Positions 36,439 through 45,305 of a stretch of 64,000 nt of DNA are shown one piece after another. The position numbers and the translations under genes are program-made. Within the stretch, counting starts at the first letter, position 1. Each line of letters begins with the position of its first letter. The notes beneath the pieces are model-generated. The model worked only from the letters and a program-made list of their open reading frames with translations. It did no database searches and was not told the DNA's origin. The stretch is taken from contig NZ_LN868939.1 in assembly GCF_001182745.1 (NCBI RefSeq), positions 1,736,001-1,800,000 on the forward strand, given 5' to 3'. The stretch comes from Nocardia farcinica. Its GTDB lineage: Bacteria > Actinomycetota > Actinomycetes > Mycobacteriales > Mycobacteriaceae.

Positions 36439-36457
36439 TGGTTTCGAATTGCAACCA
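36439..36457. promoter_or_regulatory. operator candidate between MFS and HxlR genes
   Basis: TGGTT and AACCA arms flank a nine-base A/T-rich centre (TCGAATTGC) in the only gap between the divergent genes. An HxlR dimer could bind here to control both. Confidence 0.5.
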
Positions 36458-36468
36458 ATGGAGGGCTG

Positions 36469-36939
36469 ATGGCCGTGGTGCCTACTGCGCGGGAGTGGAC
36501 CGATCCCACCTGCCCCGTGGCGCGCACCATCGATCTCGTGGGTGATCGGTGGAGCCTGCTGATCGTGCGCGACGCCATGGACGGCGCGGGAACCTTCACC
36601 GAGTTCCAGCAGCGGCTCGGGATCGCCCGGAACATCCTGTCGGATCGACTGCGCCGATTGGTCGACAACGGCATTCTCACCACCAGCACGCCGCCCGGCG
36701 GCAAGCGGCACACCTATGCCCTCACCGAAGCAGGTCAAGACCTCTTCGCCGCCATCGTGGCGTTACGGCAGTGGGGTGAGCGCCACGCCTTCGTGGCGAA
36801 CGAACCGCGCTCGGTCCTGGTGGATCGGGACGGCAGCCCCGTCGCGCCGCTGCGTATCGAAAACCGGGAAGGGCAGCCGGTCACCGCGGTGACGGCCCGG
36901 GTGCGCAAGGTTCCCGACGCGGCGATCCGGCACCGATGA
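36469..36939 (+). CDS. HxlR family winged-helix regulator
   Basis: A 156-residue protein with the HxlR signature CPVARTIDLVGDRWSLLIVR, FTEFQQRLGIARNILSDRL and the wing GGKRHTYALTEAGQDL. There is a GGAGG site just upstream of ATG 36469. It is divergent from the MFS gene and 30 bases before a DHFR-like gene on the same strand. Its targets are probably both. Confidence 0.92.
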   Translation: MAVVPTAREWTDPTCPVARTIDLVGDRWSLLIVRDAMDGAGTFTEFQQRLGIARNILSDRLRRLVDNGILTTSTPPGGKRHTYALTEAGQDLFAAIVALRQWGERHAFVANEPRSVLVDRDGSPVAPLRIENREGQPVTAVTARVRKVPDAAIRHR

Positions 36940-36969
36940 GTTCTCCGGCCGGCGGGCGTCAGTAGTCCC

Positions 36970-37533
36970 ATGGGAACTCTGATCTTTGTCGCAACCATCT
37001 CCCTCGACGGCTATGTCAACGACGCGACCGGTGACTTCAACTGGTCGGGTCCGAGCGATGAGGTCTTCGCGGTCCATGTCGATCGGATGGGCGAGGTGTC
37101 GACCGAGGTGCTGGGCCGCAAGACCTACGGGCTGATGCAGTACTGGGAGACCTATCCCGACGACGAGGACCGGCCGGCGGCCGAGCGGGAGTTCGCCCGG
37201 CGGTGGCGGGGGATCGAGAAGGTCGCCGTGTCGACGACGTTGACCCGCGGAGAACTCGGTTCCGATCGCGATCGCCTCGTGCCCCACCTGAGCCTGGATG
37301 AGCTGCGACGGATCGTCGACGCCGCGCCGGGGGTGGTCGAGATCTTCGGGCCGACGACCGCCGCCGAGGCCATTCGGGCGGGACTGGTCGAGGAGTTCCG
37401 GTTCTTCGTGGTGCCGAAACTGGTCGGCGGCGGTGTGCGTGCCCTGCCCGACGGCGTTCATCTCGACGTGACGCTCGTCGAGCACCGGATTTTCGACAAC
37501 GGCATGGCGTATCTGCGGTATCGGGCTCGCTGA
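36970..37533 (+). CDS. dihydrofolate reductase family (RibD C-terminal-like) protein
   Basis: A 187-residue protein: MGTLIFVATISLDGYVNDAT, VLGRKTYGLMQYWETYP, then VVEIFGPTTAAEAIRAGLVE and FRFFVVPKLVGGGVRALPDG. This is the NADPH-binding fold of YyaP/YwjB-type proteins, not classical DHFR. The substrate is unknown. It probably forms an operon with the HxlR gene. Confidence 0.9.
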   Translation: MGTLIFVATISLDGYVNDATGDFNWSGPSDEVFAVHVDRMGEVSTEVLGRKTYGLMQYWETYPDDEDRPAAEREFARRWRGIEKVAVSTTLTRGELGSDRDRLVPHLSLDELRRIVDAAPGVVEIFGPTTAAEAIRAGLVEEFRFFVVPKLVGGGVRALPDGVHLDVTLVEHRIFDNGMAYLRYRAR

Positions 37534-37576
37534 CTCGACCCTCCCGGTGTCGGCCCGCGCAAGGCCGTCAGCCGAC

Positions 37577-37636
37577 TTACTAACACCAACGTTACTAACA
37601 CCAACGTTACTAACATCAGGGTTACTGACATTGCTG
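37577..37636. repeat. four tandem copies of a 15-bp unit
   Basis: TTACTAACACCAACG occurs at 37577 and 37592, TTACTAACATCAGGG at 37607 and TTACTGACATTGCTG at 37622. Each junction recreates GTTAC(T)AAC, itself nearly palindromic. The A/T content is well above the surroundings. The array lies between the ends of two convergent genes. Confidence 0.8.
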
Positions 37637-37650
37637 TTGGTGAAGTGCGG

Positions 37651-38352
37651 TCAGTCCGAGGGCGGCGCTGACAGGTTCGATGCACGTTCGGTTTTCGCTG
37701 ACGCTGCCGCTGCGGCAACACGATCCCGCAGAGTGGTCACACCCGCCCCGCCGAGGTCGTCGCAGTAGCTGACCCGCCCCGCCATGACCATCACCAACGC
37801 GACCGTGGTCCCCGTGACGAGCGGGCCCGTTCCCGTGGCGAACGGCCCGTCGGTGGCCTCCAGCCGCAACCCCTCGATGCTCTTCTTGCTCGGCACGGTG
37901 AAATTCGTGGTGGCGAAGAAGCGGGCGACGTCGGTGGCCGCTTCCATCGACGGCGTGGTGGTCAGGCCGAGTGGTTGCCGGATGTCCTGGGCGTGCACGA
38001 CCACTTCGCCGAGCCAGGCGGCGGTGTGCCCGGAGGCGGCGGTGGTGCTGGGAACGATCGACCGGAAGCGCGCGAGGGTTTCGGCCGGTGTGGCACCGCG
38101 GTTTTCGGTCAGGCGCCGGTCGTTGTGTTTGTCGAAGTCGAAGCGGGCGGACAGGACGCTGGCGATCCAGCGGAAGCGGCCGGTGCTCGCGGCGGCGGTG
38201 AGGTGGGCGACGACTTCCTCGACGGTCCAGCGGCCGCACAGGGTTTGGTGCGCCCACTGGTCGTCGGTGAGGGTGGCCAGGTCGTCGGCCAGCGCGGCGC
38301 GTTCGGCGTGTGCCAGGGTCCAGAGGCGGGCGCGGGAGTTGTCCTTCGGCAC
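37651..38352 (-). CDS. maleylpyruvate isomerase family, mycothiol-dependent (DinB-like) protein
   Basis: A 233-residue protein. LAHAERAALADDLATLTDDQ, WAHQTLCGRWTVEEVVAHLT and the later GEVVVHAQDIRQPLG are the pattern of the DinB/maleylpyruvate isomerase N-terminal domain, with metal-binding His residues. Members use mycothiol as cofactor, in keeping with mshB at 59.6 kb. GTG 38352 (VPKDNSRARLW) has a GGAGG site ten bases upstream; a longer frame reaches 38400. Confidence 0.85.
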   Translation of the reverse strand: MPKDNSRARLWTLAHAERAALADDLATLTDDQWAHQTLCGRWTVEEVVAHLTAAASTGRFRWIASVLSARFDFDKHNDRRLTENRGATPAETLARFRSIVPSTTAASGHTAAWLGEVVVHAQDIRQPLGLTTTPSMEAATDVARFFATTNFTVPSKKSIEGLRLEATDGPFATGTGPLVTGTTVALVMVMAGRVSYCDDLGGAGVTTLRDRVAAAAASAKTERASNLSAPPSD

Positions 38353-38497
38353 GGGGCGGTGACCTCCAGTTCGTGCGGGGCGTGCCCGGGGTCGGGTCAC
38401 GATTTCGTCGTTCCCGGTGTAGACGGGGTGGGTCGGGTGAACTCATCGTCCCGTCGAGTTCGCCGTACCCGAGGTGCGCCCGCCGTGGTCGCTCGGG

Positions 38498-39070
38498 TCA
38501 ACTCAGCGCGCCGCGCACGGTTTGCGCCGTGACGGCGGGCAGGTCGTCGGGGATGGGCGTTCCCGATACGAGGTAGCGGCGGACCGCGGCGGTCGGCAGG
38601 TCCACCGCTGCCAGAAGTACGGCGGTGCGGCTGCGTCCGGTCCGGTCGCAGAGCCGGCGGATCAGGTCGCGGATCGCGGCGTTCCATCGTTCGTTCTCGG
38701 CCTCGCGTTCCGCCCGCACGGCCTCGGGCCACGCGTCGGCGCCGAACCGTGCCGCGCCCGTGAGCAGGACGTGCGCGTCGAGTGGGTTGTCCGCGCACCA
38801 GCGCACGGTGTACTCGGCCAGCGCTGTTGCCGCCTCGACCGGGTCGCCGTCGAACAGGGGATAGGCCGCGCCGTGATAGCGCGCGAGGGTGCGCGTCCAC
38901 AGCGCGCCGAGCAGGGCCGCGCGGTCGGGGAAGCGGTGATAGACCGAACCGCTCGACACCCCGGCCGCCCGGACCACCGCGCTGACGGTCACCCCGGCCG
39001 GTCCGGTGTCGCGGAGCAGTCGGGCGGCGGTGTCCAGGATGTGGTCGGTGTCGTGAACCAGGCGGGCCAT
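38498..39070 (-). CDS. TetR family regulator
   Basis: A 190-residue protein. DHILDTAARLLRDTGPAGVT, VSAVVRAAGVSSGSVYHRFP and DRAALLGALW form the DNA-binding domain. The start is ATG 39070. It is divergent from a thioesterase gene, with a perfect palindrome between them, so it probably represses both. Confidence 0.92.
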   Translation of the reverse strand: MARLVHDTDHILDTAARLLRDTGPAGVTVSAVVRAAGVSSGSVYHRFPDRAALLGALWTRTLARYHGAAYPLFDGDPVEAATALAEYTVRWCADNPLDAHVLLTGAARFGADAWPEAVRAEREAENERWNAAIRDLIRRLCDRTGRSRTAVLLAAVDLPTAAVRRYLVSGTPIPDDLPAVTAQTVRGALS

Positions 39071-39105
39071 GCCTGGACACTACTGGGCACCACGCTCTAG
39101 AGTCA

Positions 39106-39119
39106 CCTCTCTAGAGAGG
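39106..39119. promoter_or_regulatory. perfect 14-bp palindrome, TetR operator candidate
   Basis: CCTCTCTAGAGAGG is self-complementary. Flanking TCTAGA-like half-sites lie at about 39095 and 39125, so more than one dimer may bind. It is in the gap between divergent TetR and thioesterase genes. Confidence 0.7.
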
Positions 39120-39141
39120 GTTATCTAGAAGGGATTCGATC

Positions 39142-39543
39142 ATGACCGTGACCGCGGAGGACATCTACGCACTCGCGCCATACGTGCGCACCCTGGGAGT
39201 GCGCTTCGATCGGATCGCGCCGGACCGGGTGGTCGCTCGGTTGGCGCACTCCGCCGCGCTCTCGACCACCGGCGGCGGACTGCACGGAGGAGCGGTGATG
39301 GGACTGGCCGACGCCACCGCCGCCGTGTGCGCGGCCTTGAACGGCAGCCCCGGCGTGGCGCCCGCGACGGCCGACTCGACCACCCACTTCCTGCGCCCGA
39401 TCACCGATTCCGCCACCGCCACGGCGGTCCCGATGCGGGTGAGCGCCCGGCAGGTCGTCGTGACCGTCGAGGTGCGCGACGCGAGCGGTGAGCTCTGCGC
39501 GCACGTTGTTCAGACCGTGCGGTTGTTGCCCCCGGGCACATAG
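39142..39543 (+). CDS. PaaI-type hotdog-fold thioesterase
   Basis: A 133-residue protein: TTGGGLHGGAVMGLADATAA with the HGG motif of PaaI thioesterases, then STTHFLRPITDSATATAVPM and a final strand VVVTVEVRDASGELCAHVVQ. It would hydrolyse an acyl-CoA. It is divergent from, and probably controlled by, the TetR gene. Confidence 0.9.
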   Translation: MTVTAEDIYALAPYVRTLGVRFDRIAPDRVVARLAHSAALSTTGGGLHGGAVMGLADATAAVCAALNGSPGVAPATADSTTHFLRPITDSATATAVPMRVSARQVVVTVEVRDASGELCAHVVQTVRLLPPGT

Positions 39544-39625
39544 GGTCGCGAGGTAGCCGTGCGTACTCCGGGCGAACTGACCAGGCCGTCGCCGCCCGCC
39601 TGATGACCCGTCGATGTGCATTCGG

Positions 39626-39748
39626 CTAATCCCCGTAGTCCGACGGCCAGAAGATCATCGCGAGCACAACCGCCAGCGGCAGAGCGATCACGAACACGAG
39701 GCCGAGTTGTGCGCCCGTCACCGGTGCAGCCCGCCGAAGAGCGTCCAT
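39626..39748 (-). CDS. small single-pass membrane protein
   Basis: A 40-residue protein, MDALRRAAPVTGAQLGLVFV then IALPLAVVLAMIFWPSDYGD. It has one transmembrane helix preceded by two Arg. ATG 39748 lies inside the end of the upstream gene (31-base overlap), so it is probably co-translated. No homologue was recognised. Confidence 0.45.
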   Translation of the reverse strand: MDALRRAAPVTGAQLGLVFVIALPLAVVLAMIFWPSDYGD

Positions 39749-40110
39749 CGAGCGAATGACACACGGGGAGCGGCGCATTCGACATCGACCACGGCCAGCA
39801 GGCGGTCCAACGTGATCGCGTCGACGTGGGCGGAGGACGGCAGGATCACGGCATCGGCGCCGGACGCCTCGACTTGTTCCGCCAGACCCAGGGCCGAGGA
39901 AGGATCGGCCCATCTGAGCGGGTAACCCAATCGACGAGCAACCCGCCGCACCTGGGCCGCATCCCATTCCGGTGTCGGTGATGACGGATCTATCCATCCC
40001 AACGCGTGCACCTGATCCCCTCCGTCCCCTCGCAGTGGCGTAACCGATCCCAGCCGGAGAACCGCAATCGAACCGGCGGCGGTACCGCCCCAGATTCGTG
40101 GGCTGTTCAT
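39718..40110 (-). CDS. hypothetical protein, partly duplicated at 41.4 kb
   Basis: A 130-residue soluble protein with HALGWIDPSSPTPEWDAAQV, RRVARRLGYPLRWADPSS, VEASGADAVILPSSAHVDAI and VDVECAAPRVSFARW. The alternating strand/helix plan and the phrase ASGADAVILPS resemble the nucleotide or resolvase-like folds of serine recombinase N-termini, but no catalytic Ser is evident. A shorter copy lies at 41320-41526. Both flank XRE/TPR regulators, and this one is divergent from the XRE gene at 40154. Confidence 0.6.
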   Translation of the reverse strand: MNSPRIWGGTAAGSIAVLRLGSVTPLRGDGGDQVHALGWIDPSSPTPEWDAAQVRRVARRLGYPLRWADPSSALGLAEQVEASGADAVILPSSAHVDAITLDRLLAVVDVECAAPRVSFARWTLFGGLHR

Positions 40111-40153
40111 CGATGAAGGGCCAAGCCGGGGCCAGTCCGCCTATCGTGGATGC

Positions 40154-41329
40154 ATGGGTGCTCTCCACGCCGGTCAGCGCGTCGCGGCGGAGCGAAAGCT
40201 CGCCGGCCTCACACAGCGCCAACTCGCAAGTCGTGCAAACTATTCGCTCGGTTTGGTGAAGGCGGTCGAGCAAGGCCGGGAACCTGCGAGCCCCGCCTTT
40301 CTGGCCGCCGCTGCAAGGGTCCTGCGCGTCGAACCCGAGCGGCTGACCGGCGAGCCCTACCGGGATCTGATCGAGACCGACGGACCGCTGGAAGGCGTGA
40401 CGGAGCTACGCGCGATCCTCACGGAGGGGCCCTACCTGGCCGCACTCGAGCCCGCGCCGCTCGACGAACTGCAAAGGGAACTCGACGAGGTCGACCAGGC
40501 GTATCTGCAGGACCGGGGCCGGGATGCGTTGGCGCGGCTGCCCGAGCTGATCCGCCAACTGCACGGAGCGCTGCGGGAAACCAGGGACACCACCAGGGTG
40601 TGGACGATGCTCGCGCAGGCGTGGGCCGCCGTGGACCGGTCGACGCTGCAATACAACCTGGCAGGCTTCGGTCCCACGGTCCTCGACCGCCTCGATCATG
40701 CTGCCGAACGCGGCGACGACCCTCTCTACCGGACTCAAGCGCTCGTCAAGCGCGCTAGACGGTTGATGTACTTGGACCAGCACGTTGTCAGCCTGGATCT
40801 GATCGAACGTGCGCTCGACAGTGTGCACGGTGACGGCGCGGGAGAGCGGGCTTTGCGCGGGTCCGCCCATCTGACCGGCGCGGTCATTGCCGCCCGGGGT
40901 TTCCGTCCTGACGTGGCCGAGGAACACTTGCGCGAAGCGCGTCGCCTCGCTGCGCCCATGCGTAGCGAAACCAGCTTGTACGGAACTCTTTTCGGGCCGG
41001 TGAATGTCGGTATCCACACCACGGCAGTCGCCCTGGATTCCGGCGATCCCGGACGAGCTGCCCGTGAAGGCGCGTCACTGGTGATTCCGGACGCTGCGGT
41101 GGCACGCCCCCGAATCGGCCATCACTGGCAGGACGTTGCACGCGCCTGGCTGCTCACCGGGAAACCCGACCTCGCATTGGATGCCCTCAACCGGGCGCGC
41201 CGGGTCGCGCCCCAACAGACGAGAATGCACCCGAGCGTCCGTGAGACTGTTTTCGGAATCGCTGCAGCTCAGCGTCGACAGAAGAACAGCGTTTCGAGCT
41301 TCGCCAGTTGGCTCGGCGTTCAGTTGTGA
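40154..41329 (+). CDS. XRE family regulator with TPR-like domain
   Basis: A 391-residue protein. Residues 5-62 are helix-turn-helix (GQRVAAERKLAGLTQRQLAS, SLGLVKAVEQGREPASPAFL). The rest is helical with TPR-like pairs (DVAEEHLREARRLAAPM, KPDLALDALNRARRVAPQQ). It is divergent from the 39718 gene, only 43 bases apart, which suggests mutual control. It is related in plan to the two regulators at 41.7-44.1 kb. Confidence 0.85.
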   Translation: MGALHAGQRVAAERKLAGLTQRQLASRANYSLGLVKAVEQGREPASPAFLAAAARVLRVEPERLTGEPYRDLIETDGPLEGVTELRAILTEGPYLAALEPAPLDELQRELDEVDQAYLQDRGRDALARLPELIRQLHGALRETRDTTRVWTMLAQAWAAVDRSTLQYNLAGFGPTVLDRLDHAAERGDDPLYRTQALVKRARRLMYLDQHVVSLDLIERALDSVHGDGAGERALRGSAHLTGAVIAARGFRPDVAEEHLREARRLAAPMRSETSLYGTLFGPVNVGIHTTAVALDSGDPGRAAREGASLVIPDAAVARPRIGHHWQDVARAWLLTGKPDLALDALNRARRVAPQQTRMHPSVRETVFGIAAAQRRQKNSVSSFASWLGVQL

Positions 41330-41526
41330 TCTTCGAGGACGTGCCGCCCGCTCGTGCGGGCGGCTTGGACCGATGGATCGGCCCAGTGCAGCGCATATCC
41401 CAACCGTCGGGCGAGCCGCCGCACCTGCGCGGCATCCCACGCCGATGTCGGCGATGACGGATCGATCCAACCGAGCGCGTGCATCTCGAGCCCCTCCCTG
41501 ACCGCGTGCGTTTGGCTGGCGCCCAC
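41320..41526 (-). pseudogene. truncated duplicate of the 39718-40110 gene
   Basis: Reads HALGWIDPSSPTSAWDAAQV, RRLARRLGYALHWADPSV, nearly the same as residues 36-75 of the 39718 protein, then ends in an unrelated tail. The second half (the ASGADAVILP region) is missing. It is convergent with the XRE gene ending at 41329. Confidence 0.7.
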
Positions 41527-41670
41527 CGCCGAGGAGTCAGGCCGGAGAGACCTGTGTCGACCCGGCGGCGAGGCCGAGCCCGAGCATCACAGTCGGGGGC
41601 GTCGCGTGCCATGGCACTGGCGGGCGCGGTGTGCCCGAAGTGTCACGCCAGGCGAATCGATTGTGTTGCT

Positions 41671-42846
41671 TCAGTATTCGAGACGAATGAAGTCGGCCAG
41701 TTCGCGCATGTCGGCGGTGAGAGTTCGTCGGCCCTCGACAACGGCGCCGAGGATGTCGCGGGCGTAGCGTTGCTGGACCAGCCATTCCGGGGCGGTGGCG
41801 CGCACCTCACGCAGGATGGCGACGGCCTCGGTGTATTGACGAAGCTGGGTGTGGGCCAGGGCGATGTCCAGGCGGTGTCGCAGGCGGCCCGCCGCGGTCG
41901 GCGAGAGAACCGCAGTCGGAAGTCCCTCCGCGATCGACAACGCCTGGCGAGGTTGTTCGGCGATGACCGCGCATTCGGCACTGGCCTGTGCGACGGTCAC
42001 CGGACCGAAGAGCCGGTTCGGGTTCGGGTCGTAGAGCACCTCACGCCCGACTCGCGCCGCAGCCGCCCGCGCCAGAGACAGGGCGTCGGCTGTGGCGCCC
42101 GGCGAGTTGTCGCGGACGCCGACGTTCGCGACGTACAACCACAGGCGACCCCACAGGGCGAGCTGACTCGACGTCGCGGTCGAGAAGCGTGGTTCGATGT
42201 CGTCGGCCCATCTCACCGCCAGCTCGCGAGCTGGCGCCAGATCGCCCTGCCGCAGCAGCGACCAGACTCCGACGTTCACCGCGGCTGCCGCGATTCCGCG
42301 CTCCGGCGCGGTGTCCACTGCTCGGTCCACCGTCAAGCTCGCGACCTCGAACTGCCGGTTCTGGACCAGCATCCAGGCGACCAGGCTCAGCAGGCGCGCA
42401 CGAATGGCGCGGCCTTCGTGGTCGTCTAGGGTTTCGGCGTCGTTGAGAAGGCCCGGTAGAACCGCCGCGATGTCGTGATAGCGGTGCGCGTCGGCCATCG
42501 GCATGAGTGCGCGATAGGCCGCCTCCACACCGCTGACGGTCGGTTGATCATCGACGTCGTCGGCACGGGTGGGTGTGACGAGCGCGCGCCGCACGGGTTC
42601 CCACAGGTTCGATGTGTTCGGGTCGGCGTGCTCGGTATCGGTCTGCCCGGCCTGCAACAACGAGGTTCGAACACCCAGGGCGACCGCGAGCTTGCGCATC
42701 GTGTCGAGCCGTGCCGATGGGCGCTCGCCCTGCTCGAGCTTGCGGATGAGCGACACCGACAATCCCGCGCAGTCGGCGAGTTCGCGTTGTGTCAGACCGC
42801 GCCGCTTACGAACCGATCGCAGTCGCTCCCCGAGGTCCTGGCCCAT
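41671..42846 (-). CDS. XRE family regulator, paralogue 1
   Basis: A 391-residue protein. Residues 5-60 are the helix-turn-helix (RLRSVRKRRGLTQRELADCA, GLSVSLIRKLEQGERPSA). The remainder is an all-helical TPR-like domain. It is strikingly similar along its whole length to the next gene upstream (both end ARDILGAVVEGRRTLTADMR, ELADFI-LEY), so the two arose by tandem duplication. Such regulators in Streptomyces and Nocardia often respond to signalling peptides or butenolides; no ligand can be named. Confidence 0.85.
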   Translation of the reverse strand: MGQDLGERLRSVRKRRGLTQRELADCAGLSVSLIRKLEQGERPSARLDTMRKLAVALGVRTSLLQAGQTDTEHADPNTSNLWEPVRRALVTPTRADDVDDQPTVSGVEAAYRALMPMADAHRYHDIAAVLPGLLNDAETLDDHEGRAIRARLLSLVAWMLVQNRQFEVASLTVDRAVDTAPERGIAAAAVNVGVWSLLRQGDLAPARELAVRWADDIEPRFSTATSSQLALWGRLWLYVANVGVRDNSPGATADALSLARAAAARVGREVLYDPNPNRLFGPVTVAQASAECAVIAEQPRQALSIAEGLPTAVLSPTAAGRLRHRLDIALAHTQLRQYTEAVAILREVRATAPEWLVQQRYARDILGAVVEGRRTLTADMRELADFIRLEY

Positions 42847-42947
42847 GTTTCGAGGCTACGACTATGCGGACTCCTGCGCGCTTGATCCGCGAACGCCGAC
42901 GGGCTCAGGGCGAGATGAACGCGAATCGCCCTTGCTGTAGCGGCGAT

Positions 42948-44126
42948 TCAGTATTCGAGATGAATGAAGTCGGCCAGTTCGCGCATGTCGGCGGTGAGGG
43001 TTCGTCGGCCCTCGACGACGGCGCCGAGAATGTCGCGGGCATAACGTTGCTGGACAATCCATTCCGGGGCGATCGCGCGAACCTCGCGCAGGACGGCGAC
43101 GGCTTCGCCGTAATGACGGAGCTGGGTGTGGACGTTCGCGACGTCCAACCGGTGTCGCAGGCGATTGCCGATGGTCGCCGCCGGGACGGCGGTCGGGAGA
43201 GCTTCGGCGATCGTCAGAACCTGCCGGGGTTGCTGGGCTGTGACGGCGCATTCGGCGGTGGCCTGGGCGACGGTGATCGGTCCGAAGGTTCGATGGGGCA
43301 GGCGGTCGTAGATCATCTCCCGGCCGATCCGCACGGCTGCCGAACGAGCCAGCGACAACGCGTCGGCGGTGGCGCCCGGGGAGTTGTCACGGACACAGAC
43401 GTTGGCAACGTACAACCAGAACCGGCCCCACGGCGCCAGCCGGCCCGGCGTCGCGGTGGAAAATCGGGCGGGTTCGAGGTCGTCGGCCCACTCGACCGCC
43501 AGGTCGCGAGCCGCCGCGAGGTTGCCCTGGCGCAGGTGCGACCAGATCAGCGAGTTGATCGCGCCGACCGCGATGCCGCGTTCCGGCGCGGCGTCCACCG
43601 CGCGATCCACTGTCATCGCCGCGACGTCGAACTGGCGGTTGCCCACCAAGAGGAACGCGGCGAGGCTCAGCAGGCGGGCGCGGATGACTCGGCCCTCGTG
43701 ATCGTCGAGCGTCTCCGCGTCGGCGAGCAGGCCCGGCAGCACCTGGGCGATGTCGCGGTAGCGGTGGGCATCCACCAGCGGCGCCAGCGCTCGAACGGCC
43801 GCCTCGACACCCCGGCTGGTCGGAGGATCGTCGGCGTCGTCGGTGCGGACCGGGACAACCAGTGCTCGCCGCACCGGCTCCCACAGGTTCGAGGTCTCCG
43901 CGTCGGCGTGCTCGGCGTCGGTGTGCCCGGCCTGCAGGGCCGAGGTTCGCACGCGCAGTGCCACTGCGAGCTTGCGCGCCGTCTCCACCCGCACGTTCGG
44001 CCGGTCCCCCTGCTCGAGTTTGCGGATCAGCGACACCGACAGACCTGACGCGTCAGCGAGTTCCCGTTGCGTCAATCCGCGCCGTTTGCGAACCGAACGC
44101 ACCCGCTCCCCGAGATCACCGCCCAT
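42948..44126 (-). CDS. XRE family regulator, paralogue 2
   Basis: A 392-residue protein with the same plan as the downstream paralogue (RVRSVRKRRGLTQRELADAS, GLSVSLIRKLEQGDRPNV). The TPR-like phrases AAFLLVGNRQFDVAAMTVDR and WLYVANVCVRDNSPGATADA are shared almost word for word. The start is ATG 44126. The 101-base gap to paralogue 1 contains a short repeat of the 3' end pattern (GATTCAGTATTCGAGATGAA), consistent with recent duplication. Confidence 0.85.
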   Translation of the reverse strand: MGGDLGERVRSVRKRRGLTQRELADASGLSVSLIRKLEQGDRPNVRVETARKLAVALRVRTSALQAGHTDAEHADAETSNLWEPVRRALVVPVRTDDADDPPTSRGVEAAVRALAPLVDAHRYRDIAQVLPGLLADAETLDDHEGRVIRARLLSLAAFLLVGNRQFDVAAMTVDRAVDAAPERGIAVGAINSLIWSHLRQGNLAAARDLAVEWADDLEPARFSTATPGRLAPWGRFWLYVANVCVRDNSPGATADALSLARSAAVRIGREMIYDRLPHRTFGPITVAQATAECAVTAQQPRQVLTIAEALPTAVPAATIGNRLRHRLDVANVHTQLRHYGEAVAVLREVRAIAPEWIVQQRYARDILGAVVEGRRTLTADMRELADFIHLEY

Positions 44127-44304
44127 GCTTCGAGGCTACGGCCGCGGTGCCGGGGCCGCACCCGATCTTCCTGCACTGCTTGGTTCTTCGAATTACGGGG
44201 TTGTGGTTCTGTTCTAATGGCGGAATCGGTGTCGGGGCCGGATCGGTACCTCGGTTGCGCCGGACGGGCGCAATCGATCAGCTACGGAGTCGATAGGAGT
44301 CGCC

Positions 44305-44775
44305 ATGGCGACAAGCCGATACCGAATCGTTCGTCAGCTGCTGATCTGCGGTGCCGCGATCACCGCGTTCGCCGCGACCGCCCTCGGGGTGGCCGGGGCG
44401 TCACCGGGCAGTGGGTCTGCGGCGCCGGTGCAGGGGCCGCCCGGTCCGCTGGTCGAGTTGAACGCGTACTGCCGGGATCATGGCGGGGTGGGGCACGTGG
44501 CGAACGGTCGCACAGTTTATTGCGTGCAGGTCTTTCAGACCGATGCCTTCGTCTGGTCGTACAGTCCCCGGCCCATGGCGTTCGATCCGAATCAGCGGGG
44601 ATATTCCTGCACCGATGTATGCCGTTGGCCGGACGGGTCGATCGTGCCGAATTATCAACGGTGTGGCGTGCTGTGCGGGGAGCCGCCGACCAGTGGGGAT
44701 GTCCAGAGTGGGCTGAACGACTGCCTGGAATCCGGCGTGGATTTCGTGGAGTGTGAGCGGCGGATCGGGGGCTGA
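44305..44775 (+). CDS. secreted cysteine-rich protein
   Basis: A 156-residue protein. Residues 1-33 are a Sec signal peptide (RYRIVRQLLICGAAITAFAA then ALGVAGASP). The mature part has eight Cys (AYC, VYC, YSC, DVC, QRC, VLC, NDC, VEC), suggesting four disulfides and a compact extracellular domain. No family was recognised. It stands alone; the nearest neighbours are the XRE cluster and the roadblock operon. Confidence 0.75.
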   Translation: MATSRYRIVRQLLICGAAITAFAATALGVAGASPGSGSAAPVQGPPGPLVELNAYCRDHGGVGHVANGRTVYCVQVFQTDAFVWSYSPRPMAFDPNQRGYSCTDVCRWPDGSIVPNYQRCGVLCGEPPTSGDVQSGLNDCLESGVDFVECERRIGG

Positions 44776-45305
44776 GAACAGCGGCCCGGCAGCCCGGACA
44801 AACGATTGTGTGCCCACAATTCTCGGGGCGTGGAAATGGTGTCCGGGTATTGATCTGGGTCGGGCCGACCCGCCTACGAGGGCGCGCCGTGACCGGGTGC
44901 GGGGAGGTGCTGTGCGACGGAGTGCGGCCGATCGTCCGCTCACCAGGGGCGGCTCGCTCCTGGACGACGGCGTTCGCGAGTGCTGGTGCTCCCCGGTGGT
45001 GCGGTAGGGAATAAGTACCCTATTCGTTGTTGCCGGCTTGTGATATGTGCCGACGTCTCGCCGACCACCGCTGGATCGTGCATTGTGAAACTTTCAATCT
45101 GTGCTCGGCGAACCCGCCCGCAAACAACACCGAAAGGTATGGAATACCACCCGGTTTAAATACCGCTAGGTATAGTTTGTTGCGCGAGCGGGGAAAACGC
45201 GTGATCGCTCAGATTTTCCTGGCGTTCGCCGTGCAACTTTCGCCCGCCGTGTGTAGCGTCTGGCACCTGTAAGCCCTTGTGCGACAAGCGGGGGCAAATC
45301 CTCGG
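44776..45305. other. 530-base intergenic region, A/T-rich on the right side
   Basis: No gene is supported. The right half (45000-45290) is clearly richer in A/T than the genome average here and contains the paired inverted repeats listed separately, so it is the promoter and leader of the roadblock operon. Confidence 0.6.
45136..45173. promoter_or_regulatory. two inverted repeats of GGTAT/ATACC upstream of the roadblock operon
   Basis: GGTATGGAATACC (45136-45148) and ATACCGCTAGGTAT (45160-45173) are each made of the same five-base arms in opposite arrangement, 11 bases apart, in an A/T-rich segment. They lie 133 bases before the operon start and look like a two-site operator. Confidence 0.55.

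Noticed and set aside
37391..37420. GAGTTCCGGTTCTTCGTGG as another ychF-end repeat
   Set aside because: It is inside the DHFR-like gene (EEFRFFVV), has no stop codon at the right place and fits the protein family.
45027..45272. 81-residue ORF upstream of the roadblock operon
   Set aside because: It spans the A/T-rich regulatory region with the paired inverted repeats and has mixed codon use and no ribosome site.
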